Shown: positions 1-11,288 of the stretch, piece after piece
How the letters are laid out: the number at the start of each line of letters is the position of its first letter
Position numbering within the stretch: position 1 is the stretch's first letter
Assembly: GCA_030704615.1 (NCBI GenBank)
Contig: CM060732.1
Coordinates: 56,525,053 to 56,589,052 of the forward strand
DNA length: 64,000 nucleotides
Source: Takakia lepidozioides
Lineage: Eukaryota > Streptophyta > Takakiopsida > Takakiales > Takakiaceae
Reading direction: 5' to 3'
Made by a program: the position numbers and the translations under genes
Notes under the pieces: generated by a model
Databases searched by the model: none
The model's input: only the letters and a program-made list of their open reading frames with translations
What the model was told of the DNA's origin: nothing

Positions 1-247
1 TACTCTTTGACCCCTCGAGGTCTTCTCGTAGCAGGTAATCTACTAGATTTCTTTGTGGTAATTTGTATCTCGTGTATCCCATTATGCACGGTTAGTAACT
101 GAGAATTCCAGTCATGGAATACCCTGGCCTGTTTCAGCCACGGACGTCCCAATAATAAGGAGTAAGCCTCCATGACTTCATCCATCTTCAACACAGTTAC
201 TGTGATCATAAAGATCATCTTCTATATCTGTATCTTAACTCCTCTTA

Positions 248-445
248 TCAATCCCAATGGCTGTACACTTCTTGATCTTCCATTGTTACTGTAAATGGGG
301 CTGGTTTCATGTTACTTAGACCAAGCTTCTTTCTTAATTGGTCTGTCATGATATTTACTCCAGAGCCTCCATCTATCAGTACATCAGTTAGTTCTGTGCT
401 TCCAATTCTCAATTGGATTACTGGCATAGAATCATCAAAGTCCAT
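248..445 (-). pseudogene. Retrotransposon aspartic protease fragment
   Basis: Short frame with the retropepsin active-site pattern LIDGGSGVN followed by a hydrophobic helix region. The DGGS variant of D-T/S-G is common in plant Ty3 elements. It would cleave the Gag-Pol polyprotein. It lies downstream of the zinc knuckle in the expected gag-protease order. The frame ends shortly after the active-site half, so only part of the domain is readable here. A functional enzyme is unlikely because neighbouring domains sit in different frames. Confidence 0.7.
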
Positions 446-678
446 ACTGTTCTCGCCCTTCCGGCTTCACATTATAACTGGTCACCTTGCTGTTCAGGTC
501 TGTGTTTCCTGTCTCTTGGCAATTCAATTGATTGCTTGATACAGCCTGTGCCTACAATAAGGTGCCACAGCCAATAGCTGTCCAATGGTAATCTCTGCTT
601 TGGTCTGGCATATTACTTCAGCCAAAGTCTCTTCATTACTTTGCATGTCTGCATCTTCTTTCTTCCTTTCATCCTCAC

Positions 679-1053
679 TCACTTCTTCTTCTCCATCAAA
701 TCAAAGGAATCTGCCACAGGAATATCAGTACTCTTCTGCATTTCCCTTATGGTATCTGCCACTTCCTTGTGTAGTTCCTTCTCATCTCTCCAAGCCTCAT
801 CATCTTTAGGCATATCACTGCCATTTCCATTATCATCATCTTCCTCAACTACTAGAAGTATTGGTTTGGCTTTGCTTCTTGTTACTATCATTGTACTTAC
901 TTCTGGTACAACACATGGCCTAACCATGTGAGCTGCCACCACTGGGCCCTCATTCACAGGAGCTCTCATCTCATTCTGGTGTATATCCAGAATGGAACAG
1001 GCTGCCTTGCGATGTCCTGGCTGATTACAATAGTAACATAGTTTCTTCACCAT
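679..1053 (-). pseudogene. Gag CCHC zinc-knuckle segment
   Basis: Contains the nucleocapsid knuckle pattern C-Y-Y-C-N-Q-P-G-H-R-K-A-A-C (CX2CX4HX4C), which binds the genomic RNA of LTR elements. A basic then acidic, low-complexity tail follows, leading to the protease piece. It belongs to the minus-strand retrotransposon and lies downstream of the gag domain. The segment is open for 124 codons, but its start methionine is only local; it is a piece of a longer original frame. Confidence 0.75.
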
Positions 1054-1689
1054 TGGTCCTCGCCCTTGGTCTGCTCTTGGATTATTTCTGTAATCCTATT
1101 CCCGGGCTGGTAATTCCCCCTTGGATTACCCTGATAGTTTGCCTCTGGAATTTCCTTGGTAATTCCCTCTTGAATTACCTCTCCCTTCCATGCCATTGTT
1201 ATAACCACCAGACCTACCATAGTGGTCCAGATCATTGTTTCTTCTGGCTGGGGCTGCACCTGATGCACCCTTACTTGCTAGGTTCTCTAGCTGCTGTCCT
1301 TCTGTTGTAGTAACAATTCTCAGTAGAATGGTTATCCATTTACAGATAGTATAGTGTTTCTCCTTCATGTGGCATTCAGTGTGGTATGGCCTTCATTCTG
1401 GCACTTTGCACACCAAACACCCTTCCCCAATGTGTTGCAGGCTCTGTGGCATACTTCTTCAATTTCTTCTAATCTTTTCTCATAGTTATCCTTCTTCAAC
1501 TCTCCTTATCTCTTACTCTTCCTTTTCATTCTTGCTCTTCTTTTCATCTGACTCATCCTCAGAGTCCTCATCATCCATTTTCTCTCTCCTAAGCATTCCC
1601 AATTGCTCAATTCTGTTTGCAGTTTCAAATGCCTCCCTCCACTGTATTATGGGGTAACATATCCACTTTCTTCTGCAACTCTGGTCTTA

Positions 1690-2226
1690 GTCCACTCACA
1701 AACCAAGTCTTCTGTAAACCGGTGCTGGTACAGCAGCCAGCTTTTTCATCATCAATTCCATCTTTTCCATATACTCCTCAACAGTTTCATGCTTCTTTTG
1801 CTTTAACTGTTGTAAACTTCCATACACTTCATCCTCAGTTTTACTCGTGTCCTGAACTATTTTGGAATGTGTATTCAAGCCATTCCAGGTTAGGAAATGA
1901 TTATCAGGAAATCTTGTATACCATTCACTTGCTTTCTTGATAAGTGAACAAGGAATCAATTTCATCTTGGCATCATCGCCATTCTCATTGTTCACTATAC
2001 ACATGTGCTCAAATTGGCTAATGTGTACATCGGGATCCCCTTTTCCTGAATATATTGGAAAAGGTGGTTTTGCCCGTGTTGGTTGTAACGCCATCTGTGG
2101 CCCTACCTTCTGCCCACTGACAGGTGCTTGCACCTTGCTGGTGCTGGTCCTTCTGGACCTGTTGTTGTTGTGGTGGATCTTCCACCAAGTGGTGGCCCTT
2201 GAGCACTCCCTGTTACTGGCCCCCAC
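1690..2226 (-). pseudogene. Retrotransposon gag domain (capsid-like)
   Basis: Helical gag domain (retrotrans_gag type): a segment beginning PPFPIYSGKGDPDVHISQFE, then a conserved ASEWY(T/A)RFPDNH stretch and a KKHETVEEYMEKMELMMKKL helix. The same domain is at 31.37-31.80 kb on the plus strand with few differences. It would form the virus-like particle. It lies between the gag extension upstream and the zinc knuckle downstream. The frame breaks near 1700 just after the last helix. Confidence 0.8.
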
Positions 2227-2416
2227 ATATTCACAGTATTCCCAGCTCCAGTTGCACTACTTCCCACACTCCCTGTCCCCCCAGAGCCAGATCTAGGCAG
2301 CCCGCCTGATCCCCCTCAGCCGACACCCTTGTTGGCCTGTGATCCAAGTGCTCCACTTGATCCAGGTCCAATGGGTTGGGATGTCCTGGTTGTAGTCTCA
2401 ACCTCAGCTGTTGGGT

Positions 2417-3122
2417 CTACTTCTTCATACTCTCCTCTTCCAATTTCTTCTCTCTATTTTCATCCTCCAAGTTCTGCCCTTGGGTTTCTTCTTCACTCAT
2501 GTAACTCAACTGCAATGGTGTTGGAGAGTCTGAACTCTCCGTTGGCTCTGCCACATCCTCTCCTCCTTCTTCACCTTCCGCTTCAGAAACTGGAGTTCCT
2601 GCTTTTGGTGTTCCATGCCAACTCTTATCAAAGATTTCTGTCAAATATTTTATGCAGGGATGTACCTCAGATCTTTCACCTCGTGATTGATCTTCTTCCC
2701 GTACCAATTCCCTTAATCTTTCTTGCAAAGAAAAAGAAGGAGTGGCATCCAACTCTAGTTCTTCCGGTATGGGTGATGTACTCTTTGATCTTAATGGTGT
2801 GAGAGGTCCAGATGATTCCCCTATGTCTATTCCTCTCTCCCAAAGATATGGATAATTAGCTTTCAGATAGCTTTCTCTTTTTGCTGAATATCTCTGGCGT
2901 CTAGCTTCTCTTTCATCACTCATGCCCATGTCTTTCATTCTTTAATGTGCAATCCCAACTCTCTTCTGTAATATCTCTCGTATATGCCTGGGTTTTTTCA
3001 ACTTCAATGCACCCTTTGGCTATACTTGAAGTCTCCGTTCCATATAACCATATGCAAACAGTCTGGAAAGCTGTTCTTGTTGAGTTTGATCCCAACATAT
3101 CCTTTCCTTTGGAATCCAATTC
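2417..3122 (-). pseudogene. Gag N-terminal extension, 3' part
   Basis: Family-specific region upstream of the gag domain, with about the same sequence as 30.77-31.37 kb. It is charged and partly acidic, with serine/glutamate-rich linkers. Homology to the intact copy stops at about 3122 within a codon run that in the other copy continues upstream into the LTR. This is the right-hand breakpoint of the insertion that split the element. No known domain recognised. Confidence 0.65.
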
Positions 3123-3279
3123 TTTGATCAGGCTCATGGCTCACAACCTCACACGCTTCAGCAGCTACCCCTGCATTTCAGTGTCTCCCCTCCCTGCCAA
3201 CGTCCACAAAAACAACCGCTTCCCAGCAGACCGTTACTCCTACGTAGTCGCCTCCGAACACCCCATCACCCCCAACCTT
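3123..3279. other. Filler DNA between split gag and MULE-like element, left part
   Basis: About 160 bp with no match to the retrotransposon or to the MULE-like element. It joins 16839-17290 once the element and one target-site copy are removed, so the gag gene was first interrupted by this roughly 600-bp filler and the element then landed in it. It is C-rich on the plus strand. No gene recognised. Confidence 0.5.
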
Positions 3280-3288
3280 ACAACACTC
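3280..3288. repeat. 9-bp target-site duplication, left copy (ACAACACTC)
   Basis: Identical to 16830-16838 and directly abutting the terminal sequence of element A on both sides. Nine base pairs is the usual MULE duplication length. Confidence 0.85.
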
Positions 3289-3350
3289 GAGGTTCTAAAT
3301 TTCATGAGCGCATGAGCCCATGAGCCTATGAGCCTATGAGCTCATGAGCG
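3289..3350 (+). repeat. Left terminus of element A with 8-bp subterminal array
   Basis: After the terminal 14 bases come six consecutive 8-mers (3303-3350) of form (C/T)ATGAGC(G/C/T). The same heptamer CATGAGC clusters at the right end of A and at both ends of the element at 35.7-50.3 kb. Likely transposase-binding subterminal repeats; that role is inferred from position. Confidence 0.75.
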
Positions 3351-3454
3351 GGCATCCGCGGAATTGGAATTTTCCTGCCTTTATTGACGGTGTTATGTCC
3401 TCTTACCTCGGTAATAGGGTCTGTTCTCCTGGTCCAGGATGCGGAATGAGGAAT

Positions 3455-3730
3455 TTCGGCGCCGTTATTCCCAAGAGCAGTGTGCTAAAATGGTGTTTTG
3501 AAGACATCCACCGGGGTATTTCGGCACCGAAATTACCTCTTAAAATGTGATATAGTGCGGTATTTAAAGGCGCAGAACGGGCAATTTCGGCGCCGAAATA
3601 CCCAAGTGGAATGTGGTGAAGTGCCTTGTGCTGAAGGCTTCCATCGCAATATTTTGGTGCAGTAATTCATCCGTGGAATTTTTGAGGCCCATATAACGAA
3701 GGCGCAAACTGGGCTATTTCGGCGCCAAAT
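3455..3730. repeat. Palindrome array, element A left (TTTCGGCGCC type)
   Basis: Cores centred near 3460, 3525, 3591, 3658 and 3723, spaced 65-67 bp. Several are asymmetric (TTTCGGCGCCGTTATT), while the copy at 3583 is a full palindrome. They lie between the terminal repeats and the 3' end of the ParB-methyltransferase gene. No coding potential apart from trivial short frames. Confidence 0.85.
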
Positions 3731-3911
3731 TTCCCAATAGGAATGTTAGAAACGGCAGGGTTTTCATGGCTTCAAGTTCCCGGGTCGATGGTGTGCATAA
3801 ATTACTTGTAGGGTTCTTCACTGAAGTTTGCGTCTCTTCTGCTTTTATTATAGATTTTGGTTGGCGGAAGAAATGTAGGGAATGGACAAGCAGTCTGAAC
3901 ACAATGATTTT

Positions 3912-6900
3912 TCAAATCGTCAATATATTCATTAAGTGTTTCAGAACTGTACAACAAAAGGATCCAAATGAGACTTTGCTATGGTGAGGATCCGCTATCA
4001 CTGTCCGATGCATCCCCGCCCTCATGCAAGGATGGCTGCCTTCCACCTGCCTCCGAACCTGCACTGCACTGCCGCTACCGCTGTTACTCTGAGAAGCCCT
4101 CCCCTCAAAAATACCATCCTCACCAGCCGGAACTGTCCACCTGGGTGCGGAAGTGTCCTCAACATTCCCCTCGCTCTCGGACGCGGATTCTATTACGAAC
4201 TTCCCTACTCTGCCTTTCACAATTCTATGTTTGGCCTCACGCCTCATTATAATTCTCTGCTCATTCCCGTATGTCAATTGCTCTAACCGAGTAGGCCTAT
4301 CCTCCTCCTGATGGCTTCTTTGGCAGCCGTGTCTGCATAGGCTGGTAGAAAAAAGGGCTTCTGGGGACTCGCGAGAAACGATTTTCTGGCAAAGAATGGC
4401 CGATGCGATTCTGTCTCCTCCTCTGCAACAGGGTCCGATTCGAGCAAGTCTCCCAGCTTCTCCTCGTCGGACGACTCTGCAAGGCTGAGTGTACGCACAA
4501 ACATAGAATGAAGTACATTAGAGAATTCAAACAGGGAATCATCGGCAGGTTGCATGGTCCCTACAACCGAAACCAATACACTTACTATGGTGCAACTCAC
4601 TCGAAGACAGGCATTGGGGGAAGCGGCTTCGGGCGCCCCTGCATCGAACGAATTTCCCGGACTTCCTCCTCTTCATCTTCCTCCTCTCCTTCCACGTCCT
4701 CTTCTGCGTTTTTGGGATCCTCAGTCGGAGGCAGACGCTGAAGGCCCGCCAAATTGTAATCGTACAAGGCCGTATCCCCCTCAAATGAGAACACAAATCG
4801 GTTCGACATCCTTCCCGCCCACATACAGGCACCTGCGAATTCATACGACACAACCACAGCCAAACTCAAGAATGAGTCGCTTCCTCGCACAAGCAAACAT
4901 ACAGAAACGGAAATGGTGTCAATTTCGGTGCCGCATTCAATTAACGTTCTCACCTGTATTTGCAGTGACGTCAAGGACCCTGCCTTCAACATCCGTACAC
5001 GTTTCCATGAGCGTCTGGATGAATGCAGGACTCCTGGTCCTGCCATACCTCCATGGCTTGCCCGACAAATCACAAAGAATGTCCTTCTCTCCCACATGGT
5101 TGAACAGGACGTTATACTCCAGTGGATCAACTGTGGAATCAACAAGTCTTCCTGCTTCACGTAATTTGAATTTCGAATGTTCCTTCACGAAGCAAAATGC
5201 CTGAAAGATAAGAGTCTGCAGAGAAGGAAATGAAAACGTCAGAGGTGGCCTACATGTACAGGGGCAATTTCGGCCCAGAAATTGACATAGCAGAGGAGAA
5301 CCACAGCATACCTTCTGGCCATCGTTGAGAAGACCCTGCGTGTTGATGCAAGTCCAGATCTTTTTCAGGATGGGTGCTGCACTTCTCCCCGTCCATACTT
5401 TGATATCATTCTCAGTGACTTCTCCATCGGCTGCTAGCACAACAACACAGCCAACGTCGTCCAACATGTTGGCTGCGAACCCGAATGTGTGGCTCCAGTA
5501 TCTTTCGTCGTACTTGTTCCACCAGGGAACTGAGCCCAGCCCCAGTATCTCCTGCCCATCCGGGATATCCACAAGGATCATGTCGATGGAGGCTTTCACC
5601 GCCCTGCCCCCGACTGTGCTCTTTTTGCCGTGGCTCATCGCCACAAAATACTCCATCATCTTTGTGTAGCCAGGAGTGTCCTCCATATCATTGCCAGTGG
5701 CCTTCCTCTTCCCCTTCCCCTGGTGGGCCTCGATCGCCTTCCTCAATCTCGTTATCTCCAGCCTTCTGGTCAGAGCAGTTAGGAAATTTTCATTAACACA
5801 CTCCACAATTGTGGGTGTTTTGAGGACTTCCCTGCCCGCAATCTGCACCGCACGGTAGGGTCTGCCAGGTGCATCCTCGTATAGTGATCTCTTCGCAGCC
5901 GACCCCCCGGAGCGCTGGCCCTTGTGAATTTTCGGACGAGGTGTGGCCCCCTGGGTGTTTTCCTGCTGGAAATCGTCGTCGGAATCCTCCTCATCTGGCT
6001 GACTGTGTTGCTGCTTCTTCTTCTTGGGTGTGGGGGTCTTCGTCTCTTGCCCCTGTTTGCGCGTTCTTTTCTTCCTGTCCTTGGGCTGCTCAGCTGCCTG
6101 CTTCTCCATCTGCTCCTTCGCCAACGCTGCCGCCTTGGCTGACTTTCTCAGTGCTTTCTGCTTGGCTGCCTCCTCTGCTTTCAGTCTTTCCGCGTCCTCT
6201 GGTTGGGGATCCGATTGCGCCTTCATAGCCCTGGCATTCGCTTCCTTCTTCAAGTTAACCTCCGAGAGGTCAACGGTCCCACTTGGGAGATCCACATACC
6301 AGGGGCAGTTACCAAATGCTCGGCATGCCACTCCTTCGCCATTACTTCTGTGTACATCGTTCCACGACCTCCAGGTGTCCTCCACGCCAGGAAGAATGGT
6401 GGAACCCTTTGAATGGCTCCGGACGGAATGAGTGCAAAGTTTATGTACCTGCAATCACGAGGCAGTTCAACAAAAATCATTCTACCGATGCATCATGCAA
6501 GTGGAAGTTGTCAATGCACAAGGTATTTCGGCACCGAAATACGGAGTGGACCGTGCCCCAATTACCCAGAACTCACATCTTGCAGAGGTATATTTCGGCG
6601 CCGCAATATCCATCGCTGCTTAACCAAATCATCTAAACTGCAAATAGGGGGATGCATTGTCAGCAGATTACCTGAACAGGACACGCATTGCCGCTTTGTC
6701 GGCACCCTCCTGCTCTTCGATGTATACGCTGCGTCTTGCCTTTGCAATTTCTCTGAAAAAGAGGTTTGCGAAGCGCCCTCGCCACGACTGCACGTAGTTC
6801 TCCATTGTCTCAGGCTTCGTCCAGTCGATCTGTAACTTGAAAGTGGTGGTGTTGCAGTCCAATTGCTCCTGGGCGTGGGTCAGTACCTGCATCATGGCAG

Positions 6901-9152
6901 GTTTCCAAAACATTCATGATTTTGAAATTGCGACGATGTCCAACACAGAATAGGAGAAAATTATACCTGATGCCACCAAGTCATGACATTGAGCCAGTCG
7001 TTCATTTTGTCGTCTGTTGGCTCGATGGGAAAGTGGTACAGCAGCTTCGTGTTTGTATGGCCGTTCCAGATTCGCAGCCACCTCGTCTGCAGCCACCTCA
7101 CATCGGTCAGACAAGAACTCCAACATAAGAATCGCGAGAAGTCACAAAACAAGAATAAACACATGCTTACCTTCTCCGCCGGCTCAACACAGGACACTGC
7201 GATGTGATGAAGTTTCTCCATGGACATTTCCGGTTTCATGGGTCTGGAGTAATGCAGTCCTATCTCCGCCAGGAACTCGGCACCAAGACCAGGGTCAGCG
7301 ATTGCAACTTGCTTAACAAGTTTGGACCTGTACTTGGTCCGGGATTGCTTCCCTGCCTGCACAATATGACTCTCTATCGACGCGTCCGCCTTGTTGGGGG
7401 CATCATTCTCAAAGAACTGCCTTTTGGCATAGGCCAAGTCATCCCTGATGTTCGTCTGCATTCCCATACCCAGCAGATACAGTCAGGCCACGGATCCCTG
7501 CAACAAATAACATTAAATTGATACTGAAATTTGAGATGAACCTCACCGAATAGAGGATCTCCACCATGGCGTCCAGTGTTGGTCGGTACCAGGTGCGATC
7601 TGCTTTCGCTAGGGACTTCCTGTACAGCTCGGGATCGAGGGACTTTTGGAAGTCCGTCAGCGGAGCTGTCCCCACTTCTTGCACTCTGTAGAGCGTATGT
7701 GCCAGATGAGTTTCCACGAAGGCCCTCTCTGTTACCCTGCCATGGAGAAAAAAAACAACATGAAAATATGATTTCGGCACAGCAATCCAATTTCCAGTTC
7801 ATAGAGTGCATGACAGTGGTGAACATTGCCTATTTCGGCGCCGCAATAGGCAGTACACAGGGATGTAATTGTATACTTACAGATTTATATCCGCCATGGC
7901 ACCCTTCAACAGTCCTCTGTCCCTGACGTCCACCTTCACGACAATGCAGTCCACCATGTAATGCCAACTGATATCTTGCGGATGCATTTCAGCAATGTAC
8001 TCTGTCCAGGCAAGCATCCTGTGGTTCCCGTCCCAAACGAAGAACATCTTCCCTTCCATGTGTGCGAATGTGGGATTAGTCTTCAGATAGGCTTCAAACT
8101 CGGCATTAACAGTGTGCCAGTGGGGGCCCCAATTCTGAAGCTCCTCTGCAGTGGGGCCCCTTGTGACACCCTGGTCATTCTCAATGGAAACGTAGAATGC
8201 TGCCGACCCCCGTCTGTACCCTTCTCTGAAGTTGTGCTTCAGTCGATCGATATCCCCTGGCAGTGCTTGCCTTACAACTGGAAGGCTTACCATGCGACAC
8301 AAAGGAACTTTAAGGTTCTCGGGATACACCATGGAGCCCAAAACGCGGCCTATGTTGCTATGAGTCTCTGCCAGCAACCTGTTTGCTGCTATGTTCATGT
8401 CTCGTGCGCTCATGAGCATACCCGCCACCAGTTTCTTACTTGTATCACCTCTGTCACTTCCCTCACCCCTCTCACCAGCCTGTGTACTGTCCTGGAGGTT
8501 TTGCTCCTCCGCAAGCTCCAGCAGGTTCTGATCGTCGCCAAGTCGTACCACGTTATCGTCCTCTCCTTCTGTCAGTTGAATGGGCCGCCCTTCTGCAGAT
8601 CCGACTCCCACATCTCCAGCGGCCTCCACCGCATCTGTGTTTTCTGAAATTGACTGCAAACCCAATATCTCCGCTTCCAGTCTCCCTAGGGGTTTTACTG
8701 GCGAAGCCATGGGCTCCTTCTGCTTTCTCGGCTTCCGAACTCTAGGTGGGCTTTTCGGAGGCGATATCTGAGGTGTTGAATGAGGACTCGTCTGCCTCGA
8801 TGCACTTCCACCTTGTGAGCGCAGCACCCGGGCAGGAGTATCCAAAGTTGACTGTGTTGCCTCGCCCCCCTGCGATCCCTCCCCAGCTCCCATGTCAAAC
8901 AAACAGGAAAACATGAGACACTGCACGCCAAAACAAAGGTGTAAAAGGAATATTGCGTATGGAGTGCTTCACATCCGCGAAGCACGAATCTCTCACTGGT
9001 GGGCGATCCGAGTCTCCGGATAACGAGGTCTGCATTTCATGCATGAGACGGAGCTTAAGTCGTGTCGTCGGCGGCTTCCCAAAATCCCGCGTCCTCCTCT
9101 TTGCCGGAGTCGCCTGACCTTCCACAAACTCTATGCTACCACTATGCCGCAT
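3912..9152 (-). CDS. ParB/Srx-like domain fused to permuted amino-methyltransferase-like domain (element A copy, damaged)
   Basis: Ten inferred exons, with GT-AG junctions supported by alignment to the copy at 39-44 kb: about 9152-8968, 8921-7880, 7736-7547, 7455-7171, about 7119-6967, 6886-6672, 6448-5312, 5200-4954, 4832-4601, about 4484-3912. In order: basic disordered N-terminus; ParB/sulfiredoxin-like region with WDGNHRMLAW near 8025; helical middle; lysine-rich linker; a motif IV-like stretch MILVDIPDG near 5570; SPAFIQTLMETC; and motif I VLDVTANTG split by an intron at 4953, followed by an acidic tail. Permuted order (IV before I) is that of beta-class N4/N6 methyltransferases. Damage: one-base losses near 6320 and 4300 relative to the other copy, and the first motif I glycine is replaced. 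The target is unknown. Family resemblance is my reading from motifs. Confidence 0.7.
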
Positions 9153-9403
9153 AAGGAGAGGAAACGCAGGAGAATGTCACTGCAGAAGGGCAAGGAGCGA
9201 GAGAGCGAAGCGGTGGAACATGCAACCACTATGCACGAGCAGATGCGTAAGCAGCCACGTCTCCCGAAGCGTTGCCACCGTCCACCACTTTCTGCCGTAT
9301 GGGTGATGAAGAGATTGTGACCCCTGACACGTTCGCACGGATGAAGTCGACTGGAACACGACGCGTGCCAGTTCCAGCCACCAGTGTATGACGGTTTATC
9401 CGA

Positions 9404-11145
9404 ATTGCGGCACCGAAATACCTTCCGTTCACCGGATGCTGTTCCCGGAGCAGCCGGCATTGAATGAAATATCCGCACATCATGAAACCCAACCGCCATG
9501 AAAATCCCCTGCATATGACATTCAACAGTCAGGTCGGTACGTTTCATCAGCGGACGGATGAATTTCGGCGCCGAAATTCATCCTATTCAAGTGCTTTCAT
9601 ACACAAACTTACAAATTTCGGCGCCGCAATTCATCGCTTCCCAAGTCCTCATTCGTCATGAGCAAACCTGTCAGTGGGATATCGGAGCCGGAATTAATTC
9701 CGGGACAACGGAAACGGTTGCACTTCGGCACATTTCATCCATATTTCGGCGCCGAAATTCATTACGAATATGTCCGTCCGCGCGTAGACGAGGTGAAATC
9801 ATCCATATTTCGGCGCCGAAATTCATCCAGAGCGAAGACTAAATCGGCACGATGCTATGCTTTGCCGCCATCATTGCCCCTGACGGATGCTGTCCATGCC
9901 TGTTGGACTTGCCATTTCTGGACATTTAACTATAATTTCGGCGCCGAAATTATACTTTATGTGCGGCAACGTCCCGTGCGAAAAAGACCACTTAATGGAT
10001 ACTGTCGGTTTCAAATGAAAAAAAACGGCTAAAATGCAATTAATTTTGACAGAAGTGGTTTAATATGCCGATTTCTCCATTAAATGCAGAATATTCCTGT
10101 TATATTCGTCGGAACGGGGTATTTCCAACGATTTACGGAAAATTATCATCCAAAAGCAAAAAGTAAGTGCCGGGTTTGGACGAATTTCGGCGCCGAAATT
10201 CATCCGTCGCATAGAAAATGTAATATTAGAGTTACTCATTGCGGACAGTAAGGATGAATTTCGGCGCCGAAATTGATCCATTTCAAAGAAAAATAAATAT
10301 TGGAGGGAAGGCATTGGATGAATTTCGGCGCCGAAATCCGGCGCTAAAACCCTGAAAAGAATTTGGAGGGATGAAGTCGGCTGAATTTCGGCGCCGAAAT
10401 TCATTGCTCGCGAAGGAAAAAAAAATTTCTGGAGGACTTCGGATGAATTTCGGCGCCGAAATTCATTGCTCGCGAAGGAAATAAAAAAATTCGGGAGGAC
10501 TTCGGATGAATTTCGGCGCCGAAATTCATTGCTCGCGAAGGAAAATAAAAAATATCTCCTGGACTTGGAATGAATTTCGGCGCCGAAATTCAATGCTCGC
10601 GAAGAAAAAAAAAATCGGAGGATTTTGGTTGAATTTCGGCGCCGAAATTCATTGCTCTCGAAGAAAAAGGAAATTAAAAGGGAGTACTTGGATGAGATTC
10701 GGCGCCAAAGTTCATCTGTCGCAAAGAAAAATAAAAACAGAAAGGACTTCCGATGAATTCTGGCACCGAAATCCATCCGCAGGGCAGCAGAATTAGGGTC
10801 GGAAAAGGAGATGAAGAATGAATTTCGGCGCCGAAATACATCCATTCTGCCGAATCAGGATTACTGTCATTCGGAAGTCGGCACCGATATCCGGACACGT
10901 GGTCAATCACGACTGTAATCAGGAACACATTCATCCGTATTTTGGCATCTAAATTCAACCCATATGTGCAGATACAATTTAATGAAGAAGAAGTTCATCC
11001 GAATTTCGGCACCGAAATCCATCCGTTGGGTGCTTGGTCAGTTTAATGAGGTAAACAAATTACGATTTCTGTTGCCAGAATTCATCCCTTGGCTTCCAAA
11101 GCTGTTACATGACAGAGATGTTCATCCAGATTTCGGTGCCGAAAT
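9404..11145. repeat. Central palindrome array of element A (AATTTCGGCGCCGAAATT)
   Basis: About 20 copies of the palindrome or close variants, between the 5' ends of the two divergent large genes. From 10189 to about 11140 the cores recur every 62-65 bp with few exceptions, and flanks such as GAATTCATTGCTCGCGAAGG are also repeated at 10390-10650. Spacings on the left side include 158, 53, 64, 64, 64 and 128 bp. Open frames running through the array (repeated FGAEIH/FRRRNS peptides) are artefacts of the repeat. Position suggests a shared regulatory region for both genes. Confidence 0.92.
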
Positions 11146-11288
11146 TCATGGGAAGGCCTGATTTATTGTACCCCAAGTGGTTGTACATTACAATTCAGGC
11201 ACCAAATATCCGATGTGAACTTGCTGTTTTCGTCCGTTTTTTAACGTACGTTACACACCTTCATCTTTACGTGCACTGATCACCCATC

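Larger units (their letters stand above)
1..3122 (-). mobile_element. Ty3-type LTR retrotransposon, gag to protease part (interrupted, decayed)
   Basis: Read on the minus strand this stretch carries, in order, a gag N-terminal extension, a retrotransposon gag domain, a CCHC zinc knuckle and an aspartic protease; pol would lie beyond the left edge. It matches the gag region at 30.26-31.81 kb. Homology starts abruptly at about 3122, in mid-gag, and the missing 5' half of gag plus the LTR is found on the same strand at about 17.29-18.46 kb. The two parts are therefore one element split by inserted DNA (filler plus the MULE-like element). Several frame changes between the domains show that it is not coding-competent. 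Confident on family, less so on exact domain limits. Confidence 0.85.

Noticed and set aside
10060-10845. 261-codon minus-strand frame and similar plus-strand frames through the palindromes
   Set aside because: The peptides are just the translated repeat (NFGAEIH/FRRRNS), present on both strands because the repeat is palindromic.
9404-11145. CRISPR-like array of regularly spaced repeats
   Set aside because: Repeats are palindromes of a plant transposon with partly conserved spacers and no cas genes; the same motif also sits in introns and at element ends.
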